A model generated the notes under the pieces. It saw only the letters and a program-made list of their open reading frames with translations, searched no databases and had not been told where the DNA came from. From assembly GCA_050084985.1 (NCBI GenBank), contig JBITNC010000001.1, positions 81,716,001-81,780,000 on the forward strand: DNA of 64,000 nt, in the 5' to 3' direction. A program made the translations under genes and the position numbers. The DNA is from Nageia nagi (Eukaryota > Pinophyta). Shown here piece after piece: positions 22,951 through 34,812 of this stretch. Position 1 is the first letter of the stretch. The number at the start of each line of letters is the position of its first letter.

Positions 22951-23791
22951 TGTAGACACCTAAAAATGTCCCTTTTTAAATAGTAAACATTGGAATAATC
23001 ATAATTATTTGTGACAATATAAAATAGGTTTAAAACCCATATTATTGGATAGCTCTCATCGAGTACATGCAAAACGAATGGTCACATGACCCCTTTTCGG
23101 TAAAAATTGACTATTTGGCAATCATTTTAATATTGTTATAAAAATTGAAAACCAATCACCAGTGACCCAAAATAATCACTGGCATTTTGAGATGACCATA
23201 GGTGTCCACCTAGTAATCGCTGGCGACTCTGTAATAGTCGAATAGAAACCAAAATAGTAAAACAAAGTTGTAATGTCTCATTCTTCCAAGATGATGTGGA
23301 TAGAGGGGGTCAGTTACAACCTATGGTGGCTTTCACTCCCCCTTACCAGCCTTGGAAAATCTCACCCAAAAATATATAAATACAAGCCAATACAAAGCAA
23401 TAAGGGACCCATTTTTGAAGTAGGGTAATGCTGCCAAAATCTGGTGAGCTCATACCCTTTTTATTATTTTATGCTAGTTTCAATTTAATACATGTCATAC
23501 ATAGATGCTTTGATGTTATTGTCTTTTGCATGTGTGTAGGATTTACAGGTTGTCCACATCAAGGAGAGAAGTAAGCCAATCAAAAACAATGAAGATCTAA
23601 TACTCTCATATTGGCAAATGGTATTTGTAAAAGTCCCTTCCAAGGGCAAAATTGTATTTTGAGCTAAAAATCAATATCAATTTACAATTACAACATTTCT
23701 ACCTATTTTACATAATTTGAAGTTCAGTGAAAATCTAATAATAATTGTATTTTATGTTATTCTACATTCTAGCTCTATTTTCACTATAACA
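22951..23791 (+). repeat. Nested element 5' LTR
   Basis: 841 bp, TGTAGACACC to CTATAACA. It holds a block of 20-21-bp units built on a decayed AATCGCYGGCGAC motif (23154-23228). The differences from the 3' LTR are mostly C/T and G/A. Confidence 0.95.
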
Positions 23792-23792
23792 T

Positions 23793-23812
23793 TTTGGTAC
23801 TAGAAGGAGGGC
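23793..23812 (+). promoter_or_regulatory. Nested element primer-binding site candidate
   Basis: TTTGGTACTAGAAGGAGGG starts directly after the LTR end. Its TGG start and position fit a tRNA primer site; the tRNA is not identified. Confidence 0.5.
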
Positions 23813-23939
23813 CCCTCCATCATTGATAGGGAGGATTTCTACGTTCAAATATAGTTGTTTCTATTTTGTTCACTGATTTTGATTGAGTTGTTCTATCTAC
23901 TCACTTAAAAAAATTTTGTTGTGTTTTTACAGTATGTCT

Positions 23940-24110
23940 GTTATATAAATGCCAGCGATTGGAATCGAACACCGATGACTCAAAAGAAAAGCCAGCGATT
24001 TACAAAGTAATCCAGACTAAACGTTGGCAATTTCATCATAAACATTAGCATTTTTATTGAATGCCAATGATCTCTATTTAAATGTCGGCAACTCTTACTC
24101 CAAGTAGTCT
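23940..24110. repeat. Short GCCAGCGATT-type repeats in nested element leader
   Basis: Copies such as GCCAGCGATT (23952, 23991), CGTTGGCAA, GCCAATGAT and GTCGGCAACTC occur about every 20 bases. They are the reverse complement of the units in the LTR block at 23154-23228. Confidence 0.7.
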
Positions 24111-24137
24111 TGTCTCCTTTTTTTTATTTCTAAAAAA

Positions 24138-24185
24138 ATAATAATAATAATAATAATAATAAAATATATATATATATAATATATT
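24138..24185. repeat. AAT and AT microsatellites
   Basis: About ten ATA/AAT units followed by a run of AT. Simple sequence; no other content. Confidence 0.9.
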
Positions 24186-24360
24186 GTTAAAATAGAAAGA
24201 TACTTTTGACTATGATTCCTTTGCCTAGAATGCATATAGGAACGGATAGAAAAGGTTAAATGTATTTTTTATTAATTTACTTTAAGTATAATGTTATATA
24301 TTTATTTTCATGTTTTGGGTGAAGGGTACGTACACATTAAAAATTTTTATCTTGTCTACT

Positions 24361-25065
24361 TATGCTCTCCCTTTGCGCTTCATGCGATCTAAGGTGACCA
24401 AAATAGACTTGATAAGAAGGAGTAATTAATTCTTCTTTTCTTTCACATTCATACTATCATTAATTTGGTTAATTTATCCACACATAATGACCTCTTACCA
24501 AGTCTTCCCTTACCACTCCATTGGAGGTCGAAGGGATATGTGACTAGTAAGAGGAGGTAATTTACTACACATAATACTTCCACAATTGGAAGGAGTAAAT
24601 GAATCACATTAAAAGGAATGAACTTAAGGAAAATAAATCGAGTTTTGGGTAGTATAAATCATATTAAAAGGTTAATGAATTGAAGGGATTCGAATACACT
24701 AAGTACTTTCACTTAACAAAGTATGCTCTCACTTTTGCGTTTCAAGCGATCCTAAGTGATCATAAATAAGTTAAGTGAAAGAGGTAAAATTTATTCACAT
24801 CTTATTTGGAAATATACTTCACATTAACACTCTTAAAGATGTATGCCCTTACCACTCCATTGGAGGTCGAAGGGATATGTGACTCTTGGAGGAGTAATTG
24901 AACCTCACTTAATTAATTTATCTACACTTAATGGCTTTTTACTAAGTCTGCTCTTACCACTCCATTGGAGGTCGAAGAGATATGTGACTAGTAAGAAGAG
25001 GAAATTTATCACATATAAAACTTCCATAGCTAGAAGGAGTTAATGAACATCATTAAGAGGTTGGA
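24361..25065. repeat. Direct repeats in nested element leader
   Basis: A unit of about 160 bp at 24470-24630 recurs at 24910-25065, with a partial third copy at 24840-24890. Each contains CTTACCACTCCATTGGAGG, with the palindrome CTCCATTGGAG, followed by TCGAAGGGATATGTGACT. A different unit (TATGCTCTC...TTGCG.TTCA.GCGATC) occurs at 24361 and 24721. Untranslated leader of the nested element. Confidence 0.8.
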
Positions 25066-25203
25066 TAATGAATCACATTATAATTAAAAAAGAACAATGG
25101 GGTTTATTAAGGTCAAAGTCCACTTAAAATAAACTTTTGATTGTATCACATTAAAATAAGATAAGTAAATGGACATGAATGTTGGGGAGGGTAATATGCA
25201 TAA

Positions 25204-27850
25204 ATGTATTTTACTTGTTTAAATGCATTTCATAAGGTCTTAAAGGAATTTTATCATTATGAGGTTTGTCTTGGTTGCACTTTTAAATTATGTTCCTTTT
25301 TCTATCAAAGTAAAACCAAAAATACGAAGACTATGGTCACATCTTGCCAAGACAACCTTAGATACCTATTCTACTTCAAAGGTCATAAAGAGTGATTTTT
25401 ATATTGACATTGAAAAGCTTTTAGCATATTTAGCAAAGATAGAACAATGTACCATACCTCTTCTTCAATCCTTAGAAAGCCTTATTAGATCCCATGAAGA
25501 GCTAGAGTATAGTTCTTCCATTCCTTCGCCCTTATCATGGGATGAGTTTGACACTGAAAATAATGAGCCCATCATAAAGATTGAAAACTCATCGACACAT
25601 CTCATTAAATTAAAATCTTGTTGTGCATATCCTTTCGAGACTATCGAACCTAATGAATCCAATTTGCTAAGGGATGAATCGAGTATTAATGCCAAAGGCC
25701 TTGATGCAACATCCTATGCTAAATCATATGACCTCCTAGAGTTAGATACCTTGATGTCTTCACCCCAACCTTGGGATTAATATGATATTAAAGAAGAGGA
25801 GTTTGACATGAATCTTGAGGATCTTTCATAACATTCCTCAGAATTGCAATTTCATTCTCCTCCCCTTCTAGAGGCTACAAGACCTTCTATTGATTCCCAT
25901 GAATCTCATGATATTCTTGAGTTCAAGGATGAAACTTGTTCACTCTCATCATAGGTAGAAAGTGAAGAGCTTCACATAAGAATTAAAAAATCCATAGATT
26001 GTATTATTGAATCTCAAGAATTTCAATCACAAAGAAATGAAAAATATAAAAATAAAATTTCCAAAGCTAACACACATGATCTTAGGAATGAACATCCATG
26101 TGGGGAAACAACATATCATGATAATGATACAAAGTTTTATGAGGATGAATGTTGTTCGAACCCACTAAAAATACCTTCAAAATATCAAACTAGCTTGATG
26201 AAAAATTGGGAATGTGATAAAGAAGATAGCCTTACAACAAATAAATTACTTAGGAATATTTTCTATGATGAAAAAGCTAAGAATATTTTGCAAAGGGAAT
26301 CCCATAAACAATAACAAGCATGTTCTTCTCATGATCAACATGACAAAACCTTCAATGAGTTTGTCAAAGAAATGAGACAAGAAGAGATGAGGCAAAAGCA
26401 TGATGTAAAAACTTATGCAAACCAAAAGAGTCAAGCTTGGGTGCAATTATCATCACCTTTTAATTACCAAGTATGGAGATATCAAGACTCTTACTCTAAT
26501 CAACAAAGAGGATTGCCTCTCGAGAGTTTAGATTATCAACCTCAAAGCCCCTCTTCACAAGCTAGGATGACTAACCCTGCCTATCAAAAAACACCTCATA
26601 GGGCTAAGTCTTGTATGGAAGATTTTGATAGAATGACCTTGTATTCAATAAGAACCTCACAAACAACACCTCAATGTAAGATCTTAAACAAATTCTTCTA
26701 TGATCCTTACTCCTGTGAGAAACCCTCATCGTAAGAAAAATGTAGAAAAGCTTTAGCTAAACAATTCAAGGTAGGAGAGATACCCTCTTTTGCAGATTTG
26801 GAGGCAAAGAGAAAATACATAGAGAGAGATTATGAAGAAACTATAAACTTTAGTAAAAGATATGAAGATGTTAAACATAAGTTAAAAGAGGAAGCCAAAC
26901 TTAAGGAAAAGAATATAGAACTCAAAGAAAAATAAAAGCAAGAGCTTGACAAACAATGACAAATTTTTGATAAGGTAAAATAAGAAGTTCGAGATAGTTG
27001 GTTACTTCATGAGAAGTCTCAACAAAATAAAGCACAACCATATATGACTCTTAGAAATCTAATGCAAGGGCATCATTTACCTTCTAATCTTCCCTCATTA
27101 TCATCTTCATCATTGTTATCAAGATCTCCTTCTGATGATGAATCATATGATTCAAACCTAAAGTCAGGAAGAAATAGAAGATACCAAAAATATCCTCAGG
27201 GTAGTTGGACAGATAATGAATTAGAGGATTTCATGAAGGATTTCATGAATAAAGAAATGAACATATCAAGGTTCAAGAAGTTGGCATATGATAATATTTG
27301 CAATGAACCCATCCATCCAAGTGTCCCTAAGAAGAAATTACCTTACAACTTTGAAATACCTAAGATAATTCCTTTTACAGGAAATAAAGATCCTAAGGAA
27401 CATTTAAGGTGGTTTAAGTTTTCAAATTACCTAATTTCTAATGAGAGGTCTTGATGATATGTTTGTTCCCCATGACGCTTGCAGCCCAAGCCTTGGAATG
27501 GTATAATAATTTGCCATGACATAGTATTTATTCATTTCCTCAATTGGAAAACTTGTTCTTACAACATTTTAGGATTTATATCAAGAGGAATCTTCTATTA
27601 TGGATCTTGTAGAACTAAAACAATCTCAGAATGAACCAATTGTTGACTTTGTTTCATGATGGAAGGATATACTCTATGGCATGCCCTATACCTTACCTCA
27701 GGAGGAGTTAGTTAAATTATTTATTTAAAACTATTTAAGGCCTATAGCTAGTATATTACAAATCTAACAATATAATACTCTCGAAGAAGTTATGCTCAAG
27801 CAGTTATAATTAAGAAGGTCAAGATTGAATATGGTGAAATAAAAATTATG
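25204..27850 (+). pseudogene. Nested element gag-type ORF
   Basis: One reading frame (starting 25259) stays coherent to 27454, about 730 codons, with stops at 25778 and several later points. Most are TAA, TAG or TGA where CAA, CAG or CGA fits. The N-terminal part is acidic and serine-rich with no known domain. At 26760-27010 a charged, probably coiled region reads FADLEAKRKYIERDYEE and EEAKLKEKNIELKEK. The capsid part begins LPYNFEIPKIIPFTGNKDPKEH (about 27340-27405), a typical gag start, and continues after a frameshift as ALEWYNNLP, FPQLENLFLQHF and EPIVDFVS*WKDIL. The start codon is not certain. Confidence 0.75.
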
Positions 27851-28160
27851 AGAAAAGAAAAATATAACAAAAATGAGTATTGTAATTATCACCATCAAAG
27901 AGGTCATAGTACGAAAAATTGTTTAGCATTGAGAAATAGAACTCAAAATTCAATCAAAGATAATAACTTGGAAGTTGAAGACCATACTTCTATTTCAGAT
28001 CAAAATTTAAAAAATCATCAAGACTCACTTCCTTCATATCAAGTAAATACAGTATCTATTGTACCTAATTACAGTCAAGTGACACCCACTTGGAATCCAA
28101 GTAATCAACCTATTATAAGAATAGTTGGAGTTGATACTGAAACTCAAAACATATAAGAAA
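27848..28160 (+). pseudogene. Nested element CCHC knuckle and linker
   Basis: The open frame of 102 codons begins near a gag zinc knuckle: EYCNYHHQRGHSTKNCLAL (about 27875-27935), the C-x2-H...GH-x4-C type seen in Tat/Athila elements. A serine/asparagine-rich linker follows. The knuckle is intact. Confidence 0.8.
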
Positions 28161-28195
28161 AACAAATTGATATATCATATAATCAAAAATCCAAA

Positions 28196-28654
28196 ATGCA
28201 AGTTCCTCCATTGATACATCAACCTATAATTTCTTTTTATGACCATGAGAGACAACCAAACAAGGTACCTCAAGGGTTAGATCCACCTCTCCATGTCATC
28301 GATAAAGTAAATGGTAAAATTGTTAAGAGGATATTAATAGATGAAGGGTCAGATGTCAATATCATATGTACATTGGCATATCACAAATTGAATCTTCCCT
28401 TCTCTCATATTTCTTTACCATCATTACAAATAAAGGCATTTAATAATGCCTTATGTTCAACATTAGGGTCGATAGTGTTACCCATCACCATTGGATGTAA
28501 GATGATACAAACATCATTATACATCATCAAAGGAAACATTGAACAATATAATATTCTTTTAGGTAGACCATGGATTCAAGAAATGGAATGTGTCCCATCT
28601 ACATTTCATGGTTGTCTAAAATACATTCATGAGGGAGTACTCCATTGTGTATGA
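28196..28654 (+). pseudogene. Nested element aspartic protease
   Basis: 152 open codons. The active-site strand reads RILIDEGSDVNII (about 28331-28370), with DEGS where family members have DGGS or DSGA. The second half has YNILLGRPWI (28548-28577) and VPSTFHGCLKYIHEG, which match the LGRPWL...PSTyHq.lKf pattern of Tat/Ogre proteases. It is the best preserved domain in the window, and catalysis may have been possible. It ends with TGA at 28652-28654 and no RT follows. Confidence 0.85.
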
Positions 28655-29010
28655 AGAGATGAAAATCCATACTCACATTATAATATTACAAAATCATCGA
28701 AAATGAAACCTCCTATGCAAAAGTCAAAGGGGAAATCATCATCCATCTCTGCTAGGCAAGGGCATAATCATAAAGATATGAGATGGAAATTAAAATCCAA
28801 AGATGATTACATCGATGGAATGCAATCATCGAAATAACCTAAGAGAGTGGTAGATCATATAATGAAAGAAAACCTAAAGCCTAAGTCAATAAAATACGAT
28901 AAGTATGGACATCATGTTTATCATCATCAATTGGGGCATAATACTAAACATTACCACCAATTAAATCATGCCCTTCATGATTTGATGGATGATAGATGAT
29001 TTGAAGTAGA
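28655..29010 (+). pseudogene. Nested element segment after protease, with a degenerate second knuckle
   Basis: The frame continues past the protease as a lysine/serine-rich linker and then KYGHHVYHHQLGHNTKHYHQL (about 28900-28965), which copies the knuckle layout with its cysteines replaced (H and Y), then LHDLMDD. Tat/Ogre polyproteins often have a second FCxxHxxxGHxTxxC block with a following L-x-x-x-I-x-x-L stretch, so this is likely that block decayed. RT should follow but does not. Confidence 0.55.
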
Positions 29011-32000
29011 TATACCTTTATTGATAGATAACAATTTACATCATCTACAAAATACATATATACATTCCACATGATTAAACAATGATAAATTATGTTATTT
29101 GCATAAGGATATTCAATCTCCTTCACATTGTTCACATTGGGGCAGTCATCCCCCATCTTACTTTTGATCTCCTCATGTTTTACATAGATCACATTGGGGC
29201 AATTGCCCTTCATCATAAAAAAAATAAAAAAAAAATCATCAAAACATGATTTAGAAATCACACAAACATCAAAATATGATTAAAAACTAAAATGATCATA
29301 TCTGATCTTGAAATAGGTTTAATATGTTTATGGCATTTCCATGTCTTCCCCTTTTTCCACCTCATATTCATCCCCCATTATGTTGGAATATTTGAGTATT
29401 AGATTATATTCTAACAATTCATTAAGGCACATATACTATACATTATCCATGATCACTTCCATACCATTATACAAATATGTTTAATACTTATTGTAAAAGA
29501 AATAGTTTATGAAATTAATATTCTTATTGACTTTACCAACCTTCATCATGAAATTTTTGAAATTTTGAATGATACACAAACATGACTATGATACACTTAA
29601 GGTTATTACAGACTCATACACATCTTCACATTTAAATAATCTTAAAATAGTCAAGAATGAGGTGTTACAAGAGTATGATTTCGAGCGAAAGTATTACATG
29701 TTCATCCTATTATTCACTTCATATCGAACCCAAGAATCATTTGATAGTTAAAAAAAAAAAGTGAAAAGAGATGACAAAAAAAAAATCAAAAGTCAAAACA
29801 AAAAAAAAAAGAAAAAAATTACTACATCATATCAATGATTCTTGGGTGATTACAATATCCTCTATCGGGCTATGGATGCCTAACTGGCAGTAGAACAAGG
29901 TTGTAGCAGGATCGAGGGGTTAATCCTCATCAGGGCTATGGATGCCTATCTGGCAATGGGGCATACCTTACGAGTTGCGACATGTCCATATTGGTTAGTG
30001 ACCTTCTTTCCTATGGACCTCTGTACGTTTCATATGGATGAACTAGCTTATATATTTTATGCTCTTGTGACATTTAGTTTGAGATTGTCTAGAGATGGAA
30101 ATAAACATCATTGCACACACATGATTCTATGATAATTTTGAGAACATCATGAATTTGTTTTATATCATCTAAAGAAGAAAAAATCTAATGGTGATTGGTT
30201 AATATGGTCAACTTGAATATTATGATCATTACATTTCTTCATCATCCCATGCCTCCATCCCATACTATTTATTATTACATAGTAATTAATATTACACTTA
30301 TATTTATCAATGCCTTGATGAGTTGATTAGTTTATCTCTCTAAATACTCAATACATCCTATGTCTATTCATTTGTTATACTATTTTCATATTAACATCCA
30401 CCAACCCCCCATACACATTATACTATACCAACTTTCATATGTTATCATCCAACATCCATATATTTCCTAATCCATCTTTACTTATTGTTAAATTGGAGGT
30501 GCTTCCATATTATTTGAGAAAAAGAACAAGTAATTGTTCTCCCCATTAATATGGGAGTCAACATTGATGTTGTTAAAACCTTTTGTTTCTATTCTTATCT
30601 ACAAGTTTAAGCAAGAAACTGCCCTTAGTAGATTGATAAAAGTTAACCCTAAAACATTGTTAAATTTTATAGCTTCCATTATTCTTTGGGATCGAGAATA
30701 AGAAATTATTTTCCCCATTGAATTGGAAGTCAATGTTCTTTTCCTATCATATCCCATCCATTTCAACCCCTAGAACATCATTAAAAAGTTTCCATCATTC
30801 CTTAGGATCGAGAGTAAGAAATTGCTCTTCCCTTGGAATTAGAAGTTGATGTTCTTCTTCCCTTTCCATTCATTATCATCTACCCATAAATTGAATGTGT
30901 GTTACATCTTTTTCCATATCCTTTGTACATGTTATCATAAAATAAAAAGTATTAGTAGCCAAGTTTGGTAAATGATACAATCTAATACTACAATTTTTCA
31001 AATCATTATACTTAAATTTAAAGATATTTAATAATATCAAAATCAACATCGATGATTGAAATAACAATAAAACTAATAACAATAATTGAAGTACTTATTC
31101 AAACTTAGAGATACACCATCAATGTCTAGCACATTAAAGTAAGTTCATGATTAAAGTTTAATAATCATGCTTTTAAGTTTCTTAAGAATGAATAATAAAA
31201 TACATAATATATATCATCTATCATTATATCGATCTTTGTAGCAAACTTGATTTTGTATCACCATCTTGATAAATGAGGTAGAATGCATTTGTCTTGTTTT
31301 CAAGTCTTGTTTAACAAAAAACCCCAATCATGGAAAAACATGTTTCTAATGATTTTTGCAAGAAATGATCATGAAACCCATTCTGCTGGGGCAAATAGTA
31401 GAATTATCAAACATTAAATGTTATCTACTTTGAAAAGACTCCACGTCACATACATGCTAATGGCAAAGAGCCTATGGAATAAAGTGTTCCATGAAATAGC
31501 ATTTGTAGACAAGCATAAGTACTTAGTAAAATGTAGAACTTATTTTCAAAATACTTTGATTGTGAAAATTCAAAAAGTTTATGTTTGATTATAACTTGGG
31601 GCAACTATGATTGTCCATGATCCAAAGCAAATCATTTGCCTCTATCATCAACCAACAAAATCAAGATTTAAAATGCTTGTACATAAGTTGATAAACTCAA
31701 GTGTATGAGTCTTGACTTAACCACTTACCAACCTCAGGTATATTATCACTTACTTATTAGCCTAGTGGTATTTGTATAAGTCTACAATTATAACATATTA
31801 GTTTGTTTGTATCTTCTTAAGATACATGACTATGTTTGCTCACCACATCATGTATCACATATGCATTTAAGTTTATGAAAAAATCATATGTGATTACACA
31901 CAAGTGTCAACCATTTGTCATATTCATACATCACATATATGTACTCATGGGAATAAGTCAAAACACAAAGAAGATAACCAAATAAACATGCAAACTCGAT

Positions 32001-32856
32001 CATAAACAATTTCATCATGAATCCTTGATAGGACAAACACCATTTATTATTTATGATCTTACAATGAATCATGAATTTCTTAGTTCAAATCATATGTCAT
32101 ATTATGCATGTTTAGTCATCACTTATTGTTATACGTATCCAGAAAACCCTAGTCATCAAAAAACATGATTCCAATGATTTTTTGTAAAACCTATTCTTCT
32201 AGAATAATAACATAATAATCAAAATTCAAATCAGTGCACACAAAGGGGACTTCATGTCATATACCTGACTCGGCTCCATACATTCCCTTGGGATAAACAC
32301 AAGACACCCATGTAATGATATATGGAAACAAGCCTTTAGTACCAATTTGGTGTACAACCAACGTGTGTTCAAAATACTTCAATTGCAAAGCTCAAGAAAT
32401 CATACTTGGATAATTGGGGTAAATACAATTTCCCATGACCTAAAATCAAACCTTATGTTCACCTATAAATGATTGAAACAATAATGTTAGAATCATTCAT
32501 ACATTCATCTTACTTGTTCACTAGCTAATATGTATTAGTTTTTTGAATAGTCTATCATCATCATCACTGACATCATTATTCAGTTCAAAAGGGGTTATAA
32601 TGCTAAGATCAACACCATAATCAAAGTAAGCCCATGATCACCTAGCAATATCATGGATACATCTCTCTTAAAATGTACCCAAAACATTGTTAATTAGAAA
32701 ATCAAAAGTTATATGTCTACTCACGGTTAAGGTAATTAAGATTGCCTATAACCTAAAATAAGATATTTATGCTCAATATGATTCTAAAAGACTTATGCAA
32801 AAGATCATCATGAAACCCATTCTACTAGGTCAAAAGCAGAGAAAAATGAAAGATGA

Positions 32857-33300
32857 CTTATATATACAAAACAAGCTTCCTATCACATACTTACTTCAGC
32901 ATGCGGAGACAAACTAAAGTCTTGTCATGTAACTACCATAAATAGCAAACAGTATGGAGATAAAAACAAGTGAAGTTTTGATATACAACATCACTATCTC
33001 AAACTTGTATATACAAAATAAGCTTCCTATCACATACTCGCTTCAGTATGCAGAGGCAAACTAGAGTCTTGTCATGCAACTACCATAAATAGCACATAGT
33101 ATGGAGATAAACACAAGTGGAGTTTTGATATACAACATCACTATCTCAAAATTGTATGCATCAAATAAGCTTACCATCACATACTCGCTTCGGTATGTAG
33201 AGACAAACTAGAGTCTTGTCATGCAACTACCATAAATAGCACACAGTATGGAGATTGACACAAGTGTAGTTTTGATGTATTACAATATCATTTTCAAAAT
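32857..33300. repeat. 147-bp tandem repeat, three units
   Basis: Starts at 32857, 33004 and 33151. Units share AAGCTTCCTATCACATAC, GAGTCTTGTCATG.AACTACC, ATAAATAGCA and AGTATGGAGAT. A CATAC...GTATG inverted pair lies at the left of each unit. It is a secondary amplification inside the third unit of the larger array. Confidence 0.9.
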
Positions 33301-33373
33301 GTATCAGTTGTAAAAGTTAAAAAATCATATTCATTCATGGCAAGGATTATCCTCATGACAACACCAGATGATG

Positions 33374-33375
<2 letters not shown>

Positions 33376-33412
<37 letters not shown>
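33376..33412. repeat. AT dinucleotide microsatellite
   Basis: An uninterrupted TA run of about 18 units within the nested element 3' region. Confidence 0.95.
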
Positions 33413-33419
<7 letters not shown>

Positions 33420-33950
33420 ATAACAAGTTTTGATTCAAAGAAGCTATAATTATATCCTACTAAAAGATCTTAAGCTTTATAAAAAAAAAAATTGTTTTGA
33501 TGATATTTCTTAAAAATATCGTTAACATTTACAAATATCAAAGGAGATAAAATGTGATGTATCATTGTTAAAGGAGATCATCTTGAAACCCCGTTGTTGG
33601 GACAAAGGACAACACCATCAAAACTCATATACTAAAGAAAACTTATACGGTACATGTGTGCTTAGACATGCAAAACAACATAATAGAAATTTCATGCAAC
33701 TATCACACAAGCTCAACACATCGTCATACCGAAAATAGTCACTTCTGAAGTATATTCAAATTTGTTTTCAAAACTACATCAAATGTTAAAAGAAAACACA
33801 TTTTATCATAATTTGATAAATCAAAATTTTGATTCATCTAAGAAATTGAGTCAAAACTTATATCATAAAAAAGCAACAACAAAAAATCAAGCAACAAAGC
33901 TTCTCATTCTATATTTTTGAAATCATCAACCGTATTTTCAGTTGATAATT

Positions 33951-33965
33951 CAAAAAGGGGCAAAA
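33951..33965 (+). promoter_or_regulatory. Nested element polypurine tract
   Basis: CAAAAAGGGGCAAAA lies directly before the 3' LTR start, the expected place for plus-strand priming. Confidence 0.7.
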
Positions 33966-34807
33966 TGTAGACACCTAAAAATGTCCCTTTTTAAATAGTA
34001 AACATTGGAACAATCATAATTCTTTGTGACAATATAAAATAGGTCTAAAAACCATATTATTGGATAGCTCTCATCGAGTACATGCAAAACAAGTGGTCAC
34101 ATGACCCCTTTTCAATAAAAATTAACTATTTGGCAGTCATTTTAATATTGTTATAAAAATTGAAAACCAATCACCAGCAACCCAAAATAATCGTCGGCAT
34201 TTTGAGATGATCATCAGTGTCTGCCTAGTAATCACTGGCAACTCTGTAACAGCTGAACAGAAACCAAAATAGTAAAAGAAAGTTGTAACATCTCATTCTT
34301 CCAAGATGATGTGGATAGAGGGGGTCAGTTACAACCTACGGTGGCTTTTCACTCCCCCTTACCAGCCTTGGAAAATCTCACCCAAAAATCTATAAATACA
34401 AGCCAATACAAAGCAATAAGGGACCCATTTTTGAAGTAGGGTAATGTTGCCAAAATCTGGTTATCTCATACCCTTTTTATTGTTTTATGCTAGTTTCAAT
34501 TTAATACATGTCATACATAGATGCTTTGATGTTATTGTCTTTTGCATGTGTGTAGGATTTACAGGTTGTCCACATCAAGGAGAGAAGTAAGCCAATCAAA
34601 AACAATGAAGATCTAATACTCTCATATTTGCAAATGGCATTTGTAAAATTCCCTTCCAAGGGAAAAATTGTATTTTGAGCTGAAAATCAATATCAATTTA
34701 CAATTACAACATTTCTACCTATTTTACATAATTTGAAGTTTAGTGAAAATCTAAGAATAATTGTATTTTATGTTATTCTACATTCTAGCTCTATTTTCAC
34801 TGTAACA
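33966..34807 (+). repeat. Nested element 3' LTR
   Basis: 842 bp, TGTAGACACC to CTGTAACA. It pairs with 22951-23791 over its whole length. Both copies share the 20-21-bp motif block; here the units read ATCACCAGCAAC, AATCGTCGGCAT and AATCACTGGCAAC. Confidence 0.95.
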
Positions 34808-34812
34808 CAACT
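34808..34812. repeat. Target-site duplication CAACT, right copy
   Basis: Partner of 22946-22950. E2 sequence resumes after it as CTTCATTTTTTAG, which aligns with CCTCATTTCCC in E1. Confidence 0.92.

Larger units (their letters stand above)
29011..33950 (+). other. Nested element long noncoding 3' region
   Basis: About 4.9 kb with no coding domain on either strand. It contains repeats: CACATTGGGGCA at 29133 and 29190; GGGCTATGGATGCCTA at 29867 and 29933; three loose copies of a GAAATTRYTYT...GAAGTCAATGTTCTT block near 30518, 30684 and 30801; and the larger arrays listed separately. Long variable untranslated regions with tandem repeats are known from Tat/Ogre elements. Confidence 0.75.
31319..33960. 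repeat. Diverged tandem units of about 0.4-0.8 kb (four units)
   Basis: Four units begin near 31319, 32143, 32770 and 33545. Shared landmarks in order are an AACATG.TTC.AATGATTTT start, GATCATGAAACCCATTCT.CT (31368, 32806, and variants near 32193 and 33567), a CACATAC..GCTT block, and TTTTCAAAATAC..CA.TTG.AAA (31545, 32369, 33290, 33769). TTGGGG.AA..A..ATT marks the end in the first two. Divergence is high, so the array is old. Confidence 0.65.
22951..34807 (+). mobile_element. Nested non-autonomous Tat/Ogre-like retrotransposon
   Basis: An 11,857-bp element with two near-identical LTRs (22951-23791 and 33966-34807), TG...CA ends, and the 5-bp duplication CAACT on both sides (22946-22950 and 34808-34812). 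E1 has the same site without the insertion (about 7661-7675). It encodes a long gag-type frame, a CCHC knuckle and a protease, but no RT, RNase H or integrase was found in the remaining 5.3 kb, which is noncoding and repeat-rich. It must have relied on another element for copying. LTRs differ by roughly 5 percent by eye, so it is younger than E2. Confidence 0.92.
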
